Origin: Bordetella parapertussis
GTDB taxonomy: Bacteria; Pseudomonadota; Gammaproteobacteria; Burkholderiales; Burkholderiaceae_A
Direction of reading: 5' to 3'
NCBI GenBank assembly: GCA_945901825.1
Contig: CAMDMC010000053.1
Span: 1 to 5,885, forward strand
Length of the DNA stretch: 5,885 nt
A program made the position numbers and the translations under genes. The first letter of the stretch is position 1. Each line of letters starts with the position of its first letter. A model generated the notes under the pieces. The model was not told where the DNA came from, searched no databases, and saw only the letters and a list, made by a program, of their open reading frames with translations. Shown here one piece after another: positions 1 to 4,096 of this stretch.

Positions 1-196
1 TCAAGGCATAAATACTTGCATGACCATAGAAGAAGTCGTTCAAGACTACATACGATAGTGTAGAACGCACCCTTCATTTCACTGAAGGGGCGAACGACCA
101 GCCCCAAACCAACGTAGTAGCGGATGGTGCGCTTGGACAGGACTACCAGGGCACTGAACTCATCGAGGCTGTATTTTTTGTCTGGGCGGTTGGCAT
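1..196 (-). pseudogene. MerR-family regulator, N-terminal part, frameshifted and cut by window edge
   Basis: The minus strand encodes a MerR-type DNA-binding start. The residues YSLDEFSALVVLSKRTIRYY are followed by VGLGLVVRP and KGAFYT, which matches the helix-turn-helix plus wing of MerR regulators (family pattern: TIRYY, then GLV.RP, then G..YT). This frame has no ATG, GTG or TTG before the domain and meets a stop just upstream. A good ATG lies at 196-194 in another frame, giving MPTAQTK. The two frames would join if the A6 tract (T6 at 174-179 on the plus strand) had one more A. After YT the protein reads IVCSLERLLL, one residue longer than expected, and it stays open to base 1. I read this as a decayed or frameshifted gene; a sequencing error in the homopolymer would give the same picture. 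Its 3' end lies outside the window. Confidence 0.68.
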
Positions 197-215
197 CCTT
201 AAAATTTCTTTAAGG
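197..215 (-). promoter_or_regulatory. 7-bp inverted repeat touching the MerR-like start codon
   Basis: CCTTAAA (197-203) and TTTAAGG (209-215) are perfect inverted copies separated by 5 bases, and the repeat ends exactly at the ATG of the MerR-like reading frame. As DNA it could be an operator for autoregulation. As RNA it would be a hairpin placing AAGG in a stem directly against the start codon. The sequence does not say which role, if any, is real. Confidence 0.4.
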
Positions 216-490
216 TAACTAATCTCTAATAAAAAACTGTGTTGACGAGAGGGAGCCAAAGAAAGGCTCAGAGGCGCCCTGTTTGCGTCTGCCCCAACCA
301 ATCTCTAGGTGCCTGGGAAGACTTAGGCGGGAGGCCAAAGATAAACCGCAGCGCCAGCAGGGCTAGGGTAATGATTTGTTACATATGTCTAATGCCCTTC
401 AATCCCAGTGTGTGCTAACCGAGAACAAAGTCAGTTATGCTTGGCCTACTTGAAAAACTGCATCGGCAAACAAACTGACGCAACGAAACG
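197..490. other. Intergenic stretch between MerR-like remnant and yqhA
   Basis: No gene is supported here. Besides the 197-215 repeat it holds a small hairpin, GAGCC (253-257) with GGCTC (265-269) around an A-rich 7-base loop, not followed by a T run. The minus strand has a short open stretch near 375-270, without a start codon or recognised motif. Promoters for yqhA should lie here, but I could not pick a convincing -35/-10 pair. Confidence 0.5.
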
Positions 491-1009
491 ATGACAAAGC
501 CATCTAGAAGAATTGAACAAACCTTAGAGGCGGTTATTTTCGCCAGCCGATGGATCCTAGCTCCATTTTTTATCGGACTGATCATTGCCATTCTGGTGCT
601 TTTGGTGAAGTTCGGTAAGGAGTTATTTTTTTTGCTGATGGGGGTTTTTGGCCTTTACGAGCACAACACCATCATTTCAATTTTGACCTTGGTTGACACA
701 GCGTTACTGGCCGTGTTGCTGATTATTATCGTTTTCAGTGGATACGAGAACTTTGTGTCAAAAATCAACGTAGGTGATCACGAAGACCGCCCTGCTTGGA
801 TGGGTAAATTGGGGTTCGCAGACCTCAAGATGAAACTCATCAGCGCCATCGTTGCAATCTCCGCGGTGGAGTTGCTCAAAGCTTTCTTGTTAAGCGAAAC
901 CATGACAGGCGAACAAATCGGATGGAAAATCGCGATCCACGTAACTTTTGTAGTATCCGGCCTTTTGTTCGCAGCTTCTGATTGGATAAGCGGCAACCGA
1001 AAAGCTTGA
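491..1009 (+). CDS. yqhA: YqhA / UPF0114 family inner-membrane protein
   Basis: This is an intact 172-residue protein of the UPF0114 (TIGR00645, YqhA) family, which has no established biochemical function. Family hallmarks visible are SGYENFVSKI at residues 83-92, the W-x-G-K-LGF-x-DLK-x-KL block at 103-116 followed by SAIVAISAVELLKAF, and a last helix with W at 145 and H at 150 ending in AASDWI. Hydrophobic segments fall at about 21-39, 61-83, 114-134 and 145-164, so it should sit in the inner membrane with 3-4 crossings. The length is normal for the family. The ATG at 491 is the first start that keeps the charged N-terminus; there is no clear Shine-Dalgarno sequence before it (only GAAACG), so translation may be weak. 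It stands alone: the DNA on both sides is degraded. It could be native or carried by the surrounding accessory DNA. Confidence 0.88.
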   Translation: MTKPSRRIEQTLEAVIFASRWILAPFFIGLIIAILVLLVKFGKELFFLLMGVFGLYEHNTIISILTLVDTALLAVLLIIIVFSGYENFVSKINVGDHEDRPAWMGKLGFADLKMKLISAIVAISAVELLKAFLLSETMTGEQIGWKIAIHVTFVVSGLLFAASDWISGNRKA

Positions 1010-1044
1010 TTTGAGTCAAGGGCATTCCAACCCTGACCTTCGAG

Positions 1045-1134
1045 ATGATGAACATGGATCGCAAGACGACTGATAAGGCTTTGGTCGGTCCCGTGGCAAA
1101 CGAAAAAAGCTTCAAACTGTTGATTTGCATCTAA
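1045..1134 (+). pseudogene. Short ORF fragment running into the IS21-like inverted repeat
   Basis: A 29-codon ORF begins at ATG 1045 (MMNMDRKTTDKALVGPVANE) and loses its reading frame inside the inverted repeat at 1117. Codons for IPTLTFE just upstream are in the same frame, back to a stop at 1012. I recognise no family. It may be the 5' side of a gene broken by the repeat element, with the other side being the fragment at 1170-1274. That link is inference, since neither piece can be identified. Confidence 0.25.
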
Positions 1135-1171
1135 AACTGACCCCCGGGTCAGGTTTCGGTGCAAATTAACA
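1118..1171. mobile_element. Minimal IS21-like end pair (internally deleted insertion sequence)
   Basis: Two 27-base arms, 1117-1143 and 1146-1172, are inverted copies matching at 23 of 27 positions, with only CC (1144-1145) between them. The left outer end reads TGTTGATTTGCA and the right outer end TGCAAATTAACA, giving the TG...CA tips typical of IS21-family elements. The inner part (CTGACCC / GGGTCAG, then an AAA/TTT step) resembles the transposase-binding repeats I recall from IS21-type elements of betaproteobacteria. No transposase or helper ATPase gene lies between the arms. No clear target duplication flanks it. The inverted repeat is certain; the IS21 assignment rests on memory of end sequences. 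The centre can also form a CTGACC/GGTCAG hairpin. Confidence 0.55.
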
Positions 1172-1274
1172 GATCAACACCTTGGAGACGATCAACGCTG
1201 CGGTAGAGGCGGGTGAACTTGACGGTCAGATCGAGGCGGCCAGCCAGAGCCTGAGTGCTGGGTTCCAGAAGTAA
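1170..1274 (+). pseudogene. C-terminal fragment of an unrecognised gene
   Basis: The frame opens right at the edge of the inverted repeat and ends with tandem stops TAA TAG (1272-1277). Its 34 residues (INTLETINAAVEAGELDGQI, then EAASQSLSAGFQK) have the composition of a real helical protein tail. There is no ATG; TTG 1182 is the only possible start and lacks a ribosome binding site. A strong hairpin follows 7 bases after the stops, as at a true gene end. I therefore read it as the 3' end of a gene whose front was lost or disrupted by the repeat element. The family is not recognised. Confidence 0.4.
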
Positions 1275-1281
1275 TAGCCAA

Positions 1282-1305
1282 GGTGTGGGACCTCGGTCTC
1301 ACACC
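1282..1305 (+). terminator. Terminator-like hairpin after the 1170-1274 fragment
   Basis: GGTGTGGGACC (1282-1292) pairs with GGTCTCACACC (1295-1305). The stem is nearly perfect, with one G-T pair and a tight CTCG-type loop. It sits just after two consecutive stop codons. The downstream side is CTTACCCC rather than a clean T run, so it may be a weak intrinsic terminator or only a 3' stabilising hairpin. Confidence 0.5.
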
Positions 1306-1337
1306 CTTACCCCTGCTTGAAGCGAAAGGCGACTCCC

Positions 1338-1539
1338 TTGAATATTTATGAAGCTCAGATACGCGTAGTCACATCCCTGGGCAGCACTATGCTGGTCAAG
1401 ACGCGCATACAGGCTCAAGACCCGCGTAAAAACCAGCAAAGATGCACTAAAACGAGAGCAGGAATCCCAGCGTAGGCAGCGTGAAACCGAGCGGGCCAGA
1501 AAGGCCGTCGCAGCCCTAAACCCCGCGAGACCAACCTAA
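1338..1539 (+). pseudogene. Frameshifted remnant of a small mobile-element-type gene or two fused fragments
   Basis: A TTG at 1338 with GAAAGG eight bases upstream opens a frame reading NIYEAQIRVVTSLGSTMLVK, then KTRIQAQDPR. It ends at TAG 1473-1475 after 45 codons, and its last part looks non-coding. A second frame (+1) is open from 1369 to TAA 1537-1539. From about 1411 it looks coding: RLKTRVKTSKDALKRE, then a run of charged residues (ESQRRQRETERARKAVAAL). The switch near 1405-1440 suggests an indel, or a deletion joining two small genes. The N-terminal piece resembles the small conserved ORFs seen on phage-like elements, but that is only an impression. The charged C-terminal part would be a long helix. 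Confidence 0.4.
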
Positions 1540-1558
1540 AGAGCTGGGTTTGGTGGGG

Positions 1559-1647
1559 TCAATATGCAATTTTGAAATCCCTGAAGCTGGGTATGAGAGG
1601 TATAGCGGAAATGGTCTCGGGCAGGGCACTTTCTAATTGCATATTGA
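1559..1647. repeat. 89-nt nested inverted repeat upstream of higBA
   Basis: TCAATATGCAATT (1559-1571) and AATTGCATATTGA (1635-1647) are perfect 13-base inverted copies. Inside them the pairing continues: GAAA 1574-1577 with TTTC 1630-1633, CCCTG 1579-1583 with CAGGG 1622-1626, and GAGA 1595-1598 with TCTC 1615-1618, with only small internal loops. The whole stretch can fold as one long hairpin in single-stranded DNA or RNA. No ORF lies in it and no T run follows. It could be a small palindromic mobile repeat, a recombination site or a structured leader. The right arm overlaps the best -35 candidate of higBA. Confidence 0.7.
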
Positions 1648-1665
1648 TGCGTTACACATTACACT
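1637..1665 (+). promoter_or_regulatory. Candidate higBA promoter and operator
   Basis: TTGCAT (1637-1642) and TACACT (1660-1665) are 17 bases apart and could act as -35 and -10. Two adjacent 7-base copies, TTACACA (1652-1658) and TTACACT (1659-1665), cover the -10 region and are a plausible HigA or HigB-HigA binding site, since antitoxins of this family repress their own promoter. Both boxes are imperfect. If this promoter is real, transcription would begin at about 1672, right at the toxin ORF. Confidence 0.35.
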
Positions 1666-1671
1666 CTGTCT

Positions 1672-1950
1672 ATTATTAAGTCGTTCAGACACAAAGGCCT
1701 CGAGCATTTCTTTGTCAATGGGTCAAGGAAGGGCATACAACCCAAGCATGCGGCACGGCTACGAATTCAATTGGCTGTATTGAATAATGCAAAAAGTGCC
1801 GCAGATGTGGCAGTGGCGAGTTGGCGGTTGCACACCTTAACTGGAAAGTTGGTTGGGCACTTTTCAATAGCGGTGGATGAAAACTGGAGGCTGACTCTTA
1901 AGTTCAATAATACCGACTTTGAACTATTGGACTATCAGGACTATCACTAA
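1672..1950 (+). CDS. higB: HigB-type toxin (RelE-like mRNA endonuclease) with ATT at the start position
   Basis: The frame encodes 92 residues, [14 protein letters not shown] at the front and ELLDYQDYH at the end, covering HigB from its first to its last residue. HigB toxins are ribosome-dependent RNases of the RelE fold. Visible family features are [12 protein letters not shown] (20-31), SWRLH with His54, ENWRLTLKF with Arg73, and the terminal DYQDYH with Asp90-Tyr91-His92. Thr57 stands where the family usually has Lys (LKG becomes LTG). The codon aligned to the usual ATG is ATT (1672-1674); no ATG, GTG or TTG lies between the upstream stop (1645-1647) and the toxin core, and there is no Shine-Dalgarno sequence. 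The body has no frameshift or stop. It is either a toxin expressed at very low level from ATT (or CTG 1666) or one recently silenced. Its antitoxin starts 14 bases downstream. Confidence 0.8.
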   Translation: MIKSFRHKGLEHFFVNGSRKGIQPKHAARLRIQLAVLNNAKSAADVAVASWRLHTLTGKLVGHFSIAVDENWRLTLKFNNTDFELLDYQDYH

Positions 1951-1964
1951 CAGGAGCAAGTGCT

Positions 1965-2252
1965 ATGAGCAAAATGCATAACCCACCTCACCCCGGTGAG
2001 GTTCTTCGTGAATGGATTCCGGAGGGGATGACTGTCACTGAGGCAGCCTCCGCACTGTATGTTGCCCGCGTAACGCTGAGCAAGATTCTTAATGGGAATG
2101 CAGGTATTTCCGCTGAGATGTCGTTGCGACTGGCAAAGTGGCTTGGAACCTCCCCTGACTTATGGATGGGACTTCAAACTCAGTACGACCTCTGGCAGGC
2201 ATCGTCCGAGAGGAAGTTACCAAAGATTATTCCTTTGAGGCACGCGGCTTAG
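1965..2252 (+). CDS. higA: HigA antitoxin, XRE-family helix-turn-helix
   Basis: This is an intact 95-residue antitoxin. [12 protein letters not shown] at residues 6-17 is the classic opening of HigA (TIGR02607, VapI-like). A helix-turn-helix follows at about 22-43 ([20 protein letters not shown]), then [20 protein letters not shown] and [15 protein letters not shown], all typical of the family. It should neutralise HigB by direct binding and repress the shared promoter. The ATG at 1965 has GGAG eight bases upstream (1953-1956), a much better translation signal than that of the toxin. The order toxin then antitoxin, 14 bases apart, is normal for higBA. Length is normal and nothing is broken, so the antitoxin is preserved although the toxin start is damaged. 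Confidence 0.93.
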   Translation: MSKMHNPPHPGEVLREWIPEGMTVTEAASALYVARVTLSKILNGNAGISAEMSLRLAKWLGTSPDLWMGLQTQYDLWQASSERKLPKIIPLRHAA

Positions 2253-2467
2253 CTCAAGCCGAAGAAGGGAATCAAGCCAATCAGGCGTGTCCCAGTGCAG
2301 GGCCCACTCTTTTGTTGTCCTGTTTCCGGACATCGCAGGAGCAGGGCCTGCCTATGACCAGACCCTGGTCTCTAGCAGGGAGCTGGCTCATGAGTTAATT
2401 ACTTTTTAACTACAGGTGCGCAGAAATGCTGTAAGTAACTGATTTAAATTTAGAATGAAGAAGGCTG
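2253..2467. other. Non-coding stretch after higA with two hairpins
   Basis: No gene is supported. GACCAG (2356-2361) and CTGGTC (2365-2370) form a 6-bp stem with a 3-base loop, and AGTTAA (2393-2398) pairs with TTAACT (2406-2411) around a T-rich loop. Neither is followed by a good T run, though either could help end higBA transcripts. No tRNA D-arm or acceptor 5' strand appears directly before the tRNA fragment at 2468. Confidence 0.5.
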
Positions 2468-2514
2468 TTGTCTTCACACGGCAGGGGTCACAGGTTCGAA
2501 CCCTGTGGTGTCCA
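2468..2514 (+). tRNA. 3' half of a tRNA, probably tRNA-Val(CAC); integration scar
   Basis: The sequence reads as the second half of a tRNA. The anticodon stem is TTGTC (2468-2472) with GGCAG (2480-2484), closing the loop TTCACAC with anticodon CAC. A 5-base variable loop follows. The T-arm is ACAGG (2490-2494), TTCGAAC, CCTGT (2502-2506). Next come the acceptor 3' strand GGTGTCC (2507-2513) and discriminator A. After that it reads CCCCA, not a clean CCA. Upstream there is no D-arm and no 5' acceptor strand (GGACACC would be needed). Such 3' halves are typical of attachment sites left where integrases recombine into tRNA genes. The element would then lie to the left, with the intact tRNA beyond it. 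It is not a functional tRNA gene. Confidence 0.72.
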
Positions 2515-2605
2515 CCCCAAAGGCCGAGGTGCTTGCTCACATTGCCGCACCACGCCTGATAGCTTTTTAGACTTCCGCCAGGGCTTACCCAAGGAGAACG
2601 TCTCT

Positions 2606-2842
2606 ATGAACAGGCAATTTACTGCGGTAATTGAGCGAGAAGGCAATGGTTACATTTCCTTCTGCCCAGAAGTTGATGTAGCAAGCTAGGGAGATGCAGT
2701 TCAAGAAGCATCGGCAAATTTGCGAGAGGCTGTTGAGTTGTTTTTTGAGTCAGCTTCCCCAGATCAGATCTCCAAGCGTTTACACAGCGAGGTCTACATT
2801 ATGCCTTTCATAAGCGGAAATCGTTATGACGCTGAGCATTGA
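2606..2842 (+). pseudogene. HicB-like antitoxin interrupted by an amber codon
   Basis: The frame starts at ATG 2606, with AAGGAG nine bases upstream. It reads MNRQFTAVIEREGNGYISFC, then PEVDVAS, stops at TAG (2687-2689), and continues in the same frame with GDAVQEASANLREAVELFFE, SASPDQI and RLHSEVY to TGA 2840-2842. Together this is a full-length HicB-type small antitoxin (about 78 residues). The usual family text at the break is DVASQGD, so a Gln codon CAG has become TAG by one change. Without readthrough only 27 residues are made. No HicA toxin of about 60 codons is present on either side. The last 17 bases overlap the DUF3024 gene. The good ribosome binding site suggests the loss is recent. 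Confidence 0.85.
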
Positions 2843-3173
2843 GTCCGAAGTTGAAATCGACAACCTAGTTGGCTCGTGGTGCCTAGCGCGAGTTGAGCCG
2901 CACCTTAAGCATTCCATTGACTTCGACTACGAAATCGATGGTCAGGCGGTAACGATCTATGAGGTGCGGCCCGTGTGGCGAGGACCTCCAGGCGATAAAT
3001 CGCGGCTACCTATCGCACGTTTACGGTTTGTGAAGACTATTGGGCGCTGGAAGCTTTTTTGGATGCGTGCCAACGGAAAGTGGATCTCTTATGAGCCCGT
3101 CCCAGAGGTAAAAACGCTTAAAGAGGGCCTTTTGGTAATTGAGTCCGACCGTTACGGCTGCTTCTTCGGATAG
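2826..3173 (+). CDS. DUF3024 family protein
   Basis: This is a 115-residue protein with the DUF3024 pattern: VEPHLKHSIDFDYEIDGQAV near residues 23-42, TIYEVRPVWRGPPG at 43-56, ARLRFVKTIGRWKLFWMRAN around 64-83, GKWISYEPVPEVKTL, and the signature end DRYGCFFG. No function is established for the family; these are small soluble proteins without signal peptide or membrane segment, often found near toxin-antitoxin or mobile loci. The ATG at 2826 lies inside the tail of the broken HicB-like frame (17-base overlap), so the two were probably co-translated. The local ribosome site is weak (GGA at 2816-2818). Whether DUF3024 is functionally tied to HicB here is unknown. Confidence 0.82.
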   Translation: MTLSIESEVEIDNLVGSWCLARVEPHLKHSIDFDYEIDGQAVTIYEVRPVWRGPPGDKSRLPIARLRFVKTIGRWKLFWMRANGKWISYEPVPEVKTLKEGLLVIESDRYGCFFG

Positions 3174-3182
3174 CAGATTATT

Positions 3183-3205
3183 TAAGATCTAGAGCGCGGA
3201 TCTTA
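3183..3205 (+). terminator. Hairpin after the DUF3024 gene
   Basis: TAAGATC (3183-3189) and GATCTTA (3199-3205) form a perfect 7-bp stem with a 9-base loop, beginning 9 bases past the DUF3024 stop. There is no T run after it, so termination is uncertain. It could also be an operator, as it lies about 80 bases before the mazE start. Confidence 0.35.
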
Positions 3206-3231
3206 CCCTCATACTGAGCTAGGGCACATGC

Positions 3232-3271
3232 TTGCGAGTTAACCCTGAGTGTTGTACATTTGTAAAACAAC
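3232..3271 (+). promoter_or_regulatory. Candidate mazEF promoter and operator
   Basis: TTGCGA (3232-3237) and TACATT (3255-3260) are spaced 17 bases apart and each match consensus at four of six positions. The inverted pair GTTGT (3251-3255) and ACAAC (3267-3271), separated by 11 bases, overlaps the -10 and runs up to the ribosome binding site. MazE-type antitoxins bind such palindromes to repress their own operon, so the arrangement fits, but the boxes are short. Confidence 0.38.
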
Positions 3272-3282
3272 AGGAGCCAGCT

Positions 3283-3525
3283 ATGCTAAACGCCTACCTT
3301 CGCAAATCAGGTGGTTCACTGATCATGACCATCCCACCGTCATATGCTGAGCAAAATGGTTTGGATGCCGGTTCTTGCGTATCTGTGGATATTAATGGTG
3401 CTGAGTTAAGGGTCAAGCCTGGCCGCAAGCGTAAGACCTTGGCTGAATTGCTGGCGGCTACGCCGTCAGATGTTGGTCGAGTAGAGGGTTGGGATGAAAT
3501 GCCAGCCGTTGGGGCTGAGCTTTGA
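3283..3525 (+). CDS. MazE/ChpS-like antitoxin, AbrB/SpoVT fold
   Basis: This 80-residue protein has an AbrB-type swapped-hairpin N-terminus, AYLRKSGGSLIMTIPPSYAE (4-23), then LDAGSCVSVDINGAELRVKP (27-46), the pattern of MazE/PemI/ChpS DNA-binding antitoxins. The C-terminal part (RKRKTLAELLAATPSD, then GRVEGWDEMPAVGAEL) is the acidic, flexible region that wraps the toxin. ATG 3283 is chosen over an upstream TTG at 3232 because it has AGGAG at 3272-3276, six bases away, and begins at the conserved domain. Its stop TGA overlaps the start of the toxin gene by four bases (TTGA), indicating translational coupling. It should neutralise the toxin and repress the pair. Confidence 0.88.
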   Translation: MLNAYLRKSGGSLIMTIPPSYAEQNGLDAGSCVSVDINGAELRVKPGRKRKTLAELLAATPSDVGRVEGWDEMPAVGAEL

Positions 3526-3869
3526 CGCCTAGCCGTGGGGATATTCTGCACCTGCAGTTTGACCCGGCGACCGGCAAAGAAATGATCGGTAATCACTTTT
3601 GTTTGGTGGTCTCTCCCAAGTCATTTAACGCGAAGTTCAAGCTTGCCATGGTGTGTCCAATTTCTGGTGGTTCCGCAAAAGTGGCTAGAGAAGCAGGCTT
3701 TCTAGTTTCATTGATGGGATTTGGTTCGCGTACCGATGGCTCAGTGCATGTGCATCAATTGAAAAGTTTGGATTGGACTGCACGTGACGCCAAGTTCGTG
3801 GAAAAAGCGCCGGTGCAAGTCATGCAAGAGGTTCTGGATTGTCTGGTGGCCGTATTTGAGGATGACTGA
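3522..3869 (+). CDS. MazF/ChpB-like toxin (sequence-specific mRNA endoribonuclease)
   Basis: This is an intact 115-residue PemK/MazF-fold toxin, RGDILHLQFDPATGKEMIG near residues 5-23, CLVVSPKSFN, LAMVCPISGG (41-50), and SVHVHQLKSLDWTARDAKF (74-92). MazF toxins cut single-stranded mRNA at short motifs. Family catalytic positions correspond to the RP step after the EQ-G loop and the Thr in CPIT. Here they read NHF (His25) and Ser48, as I recall from a betaproteobacterial subgroup with HFALVLSP in that place. The start is TTG at 3522, overlapping the antitoxin stop as TTGA; no ATG or GTG lies nearby in frame and the protein matches the family from its first residues. A weak coupled start would keep toxin below antitoxin. 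No lesion is seen. Confidence 0.88.
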   Translation: MTPSRGDILHLQFDPATGKEMIGNHFCLVVSPKSFNAKFKLAMVCPISGGSAKVAREAGFLVSLMGFGSRTDGSVHVHQLKSLDWTARDAKFVEKAPVQVMQEVLDCLVAVFEDD

Positions 3870-4096
3870 GGAATCGACAATGGCCCACCTGCAAATTATG
3901 ACAATCATCATCGCCCACCAAAATTGATTGACTGCTGCTGATTTGATTAAGCTGCATGACCAAGAAGCGCAATTATCGAATCGCTGATCTGCTTTACATT
4001 ACTTGGTTGGTTGGCTGCCCTTTGCAAATTAGAAAGATTCAAGGTTACACGGCCGGAATACATAAGCCCTAATTAGGCGACGGGTTGCAGGCCGTG
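3870..4096. other. Region between converging mazF and ferredoxin genes
   Basis: No gene is firmly supported. A 38-codon ORF (3956-4072, MTKKRNYRIADLLYITWL...) exists, without a ribosome binding site or known motif. Near the ferredoxin stop there is an 8-bp inverted repeat, ACACGGCC (4047-4054) and GGCCGTGT (4090-4097), enclosing the 10-base palindrome CCTAATTAGG (4068-4077). It could act as a two-way transcription end but lacks T runs on either strand. Confidence 0.4.

Noticed and set aside
778..1164. Two minus-strand ORFs of 128 and 84 codons opposite yqhA
   Set aside because: They are antisense to a clearly conserved YqhA and run through the IS21-like repeat; no family motifs and no ribosome binding sites.
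2162..2398. 78-codon plus-strand ORF overlapping the end of higA
   Set aside because: Out of frame with HigA for its first third, and low-complexity non-coding-looking sequence afterwards.
2468..2689. 73-codon ORF covering the tRNA fragment and the HicB-like start
   Set aside because: It begins at a non-ATG codon inside the tRNA half and only becomes meaningful at ATG 2606, which has its own ribosome binding site.
3294..3596. 100-codon minus-strand ORF opposite mazE
   Set aside because: Shadow of two well-supported toxin-antitoxin genes on the other strand.
3890..4031. Two direct copies of TGCAAATTA (3890-3898 and 4023-4031), also seen at the IS21-like end
   Set aside because: Only nine A/T-rich bases with different flanks; easily explained by chance.
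3956..4072. 38-codon ORF between mazF and the ferredoxin gene
   Set aside because: No ribosome binding site, no recognisable motif, and it ends within an inverted repeat; too weak to call a gene.
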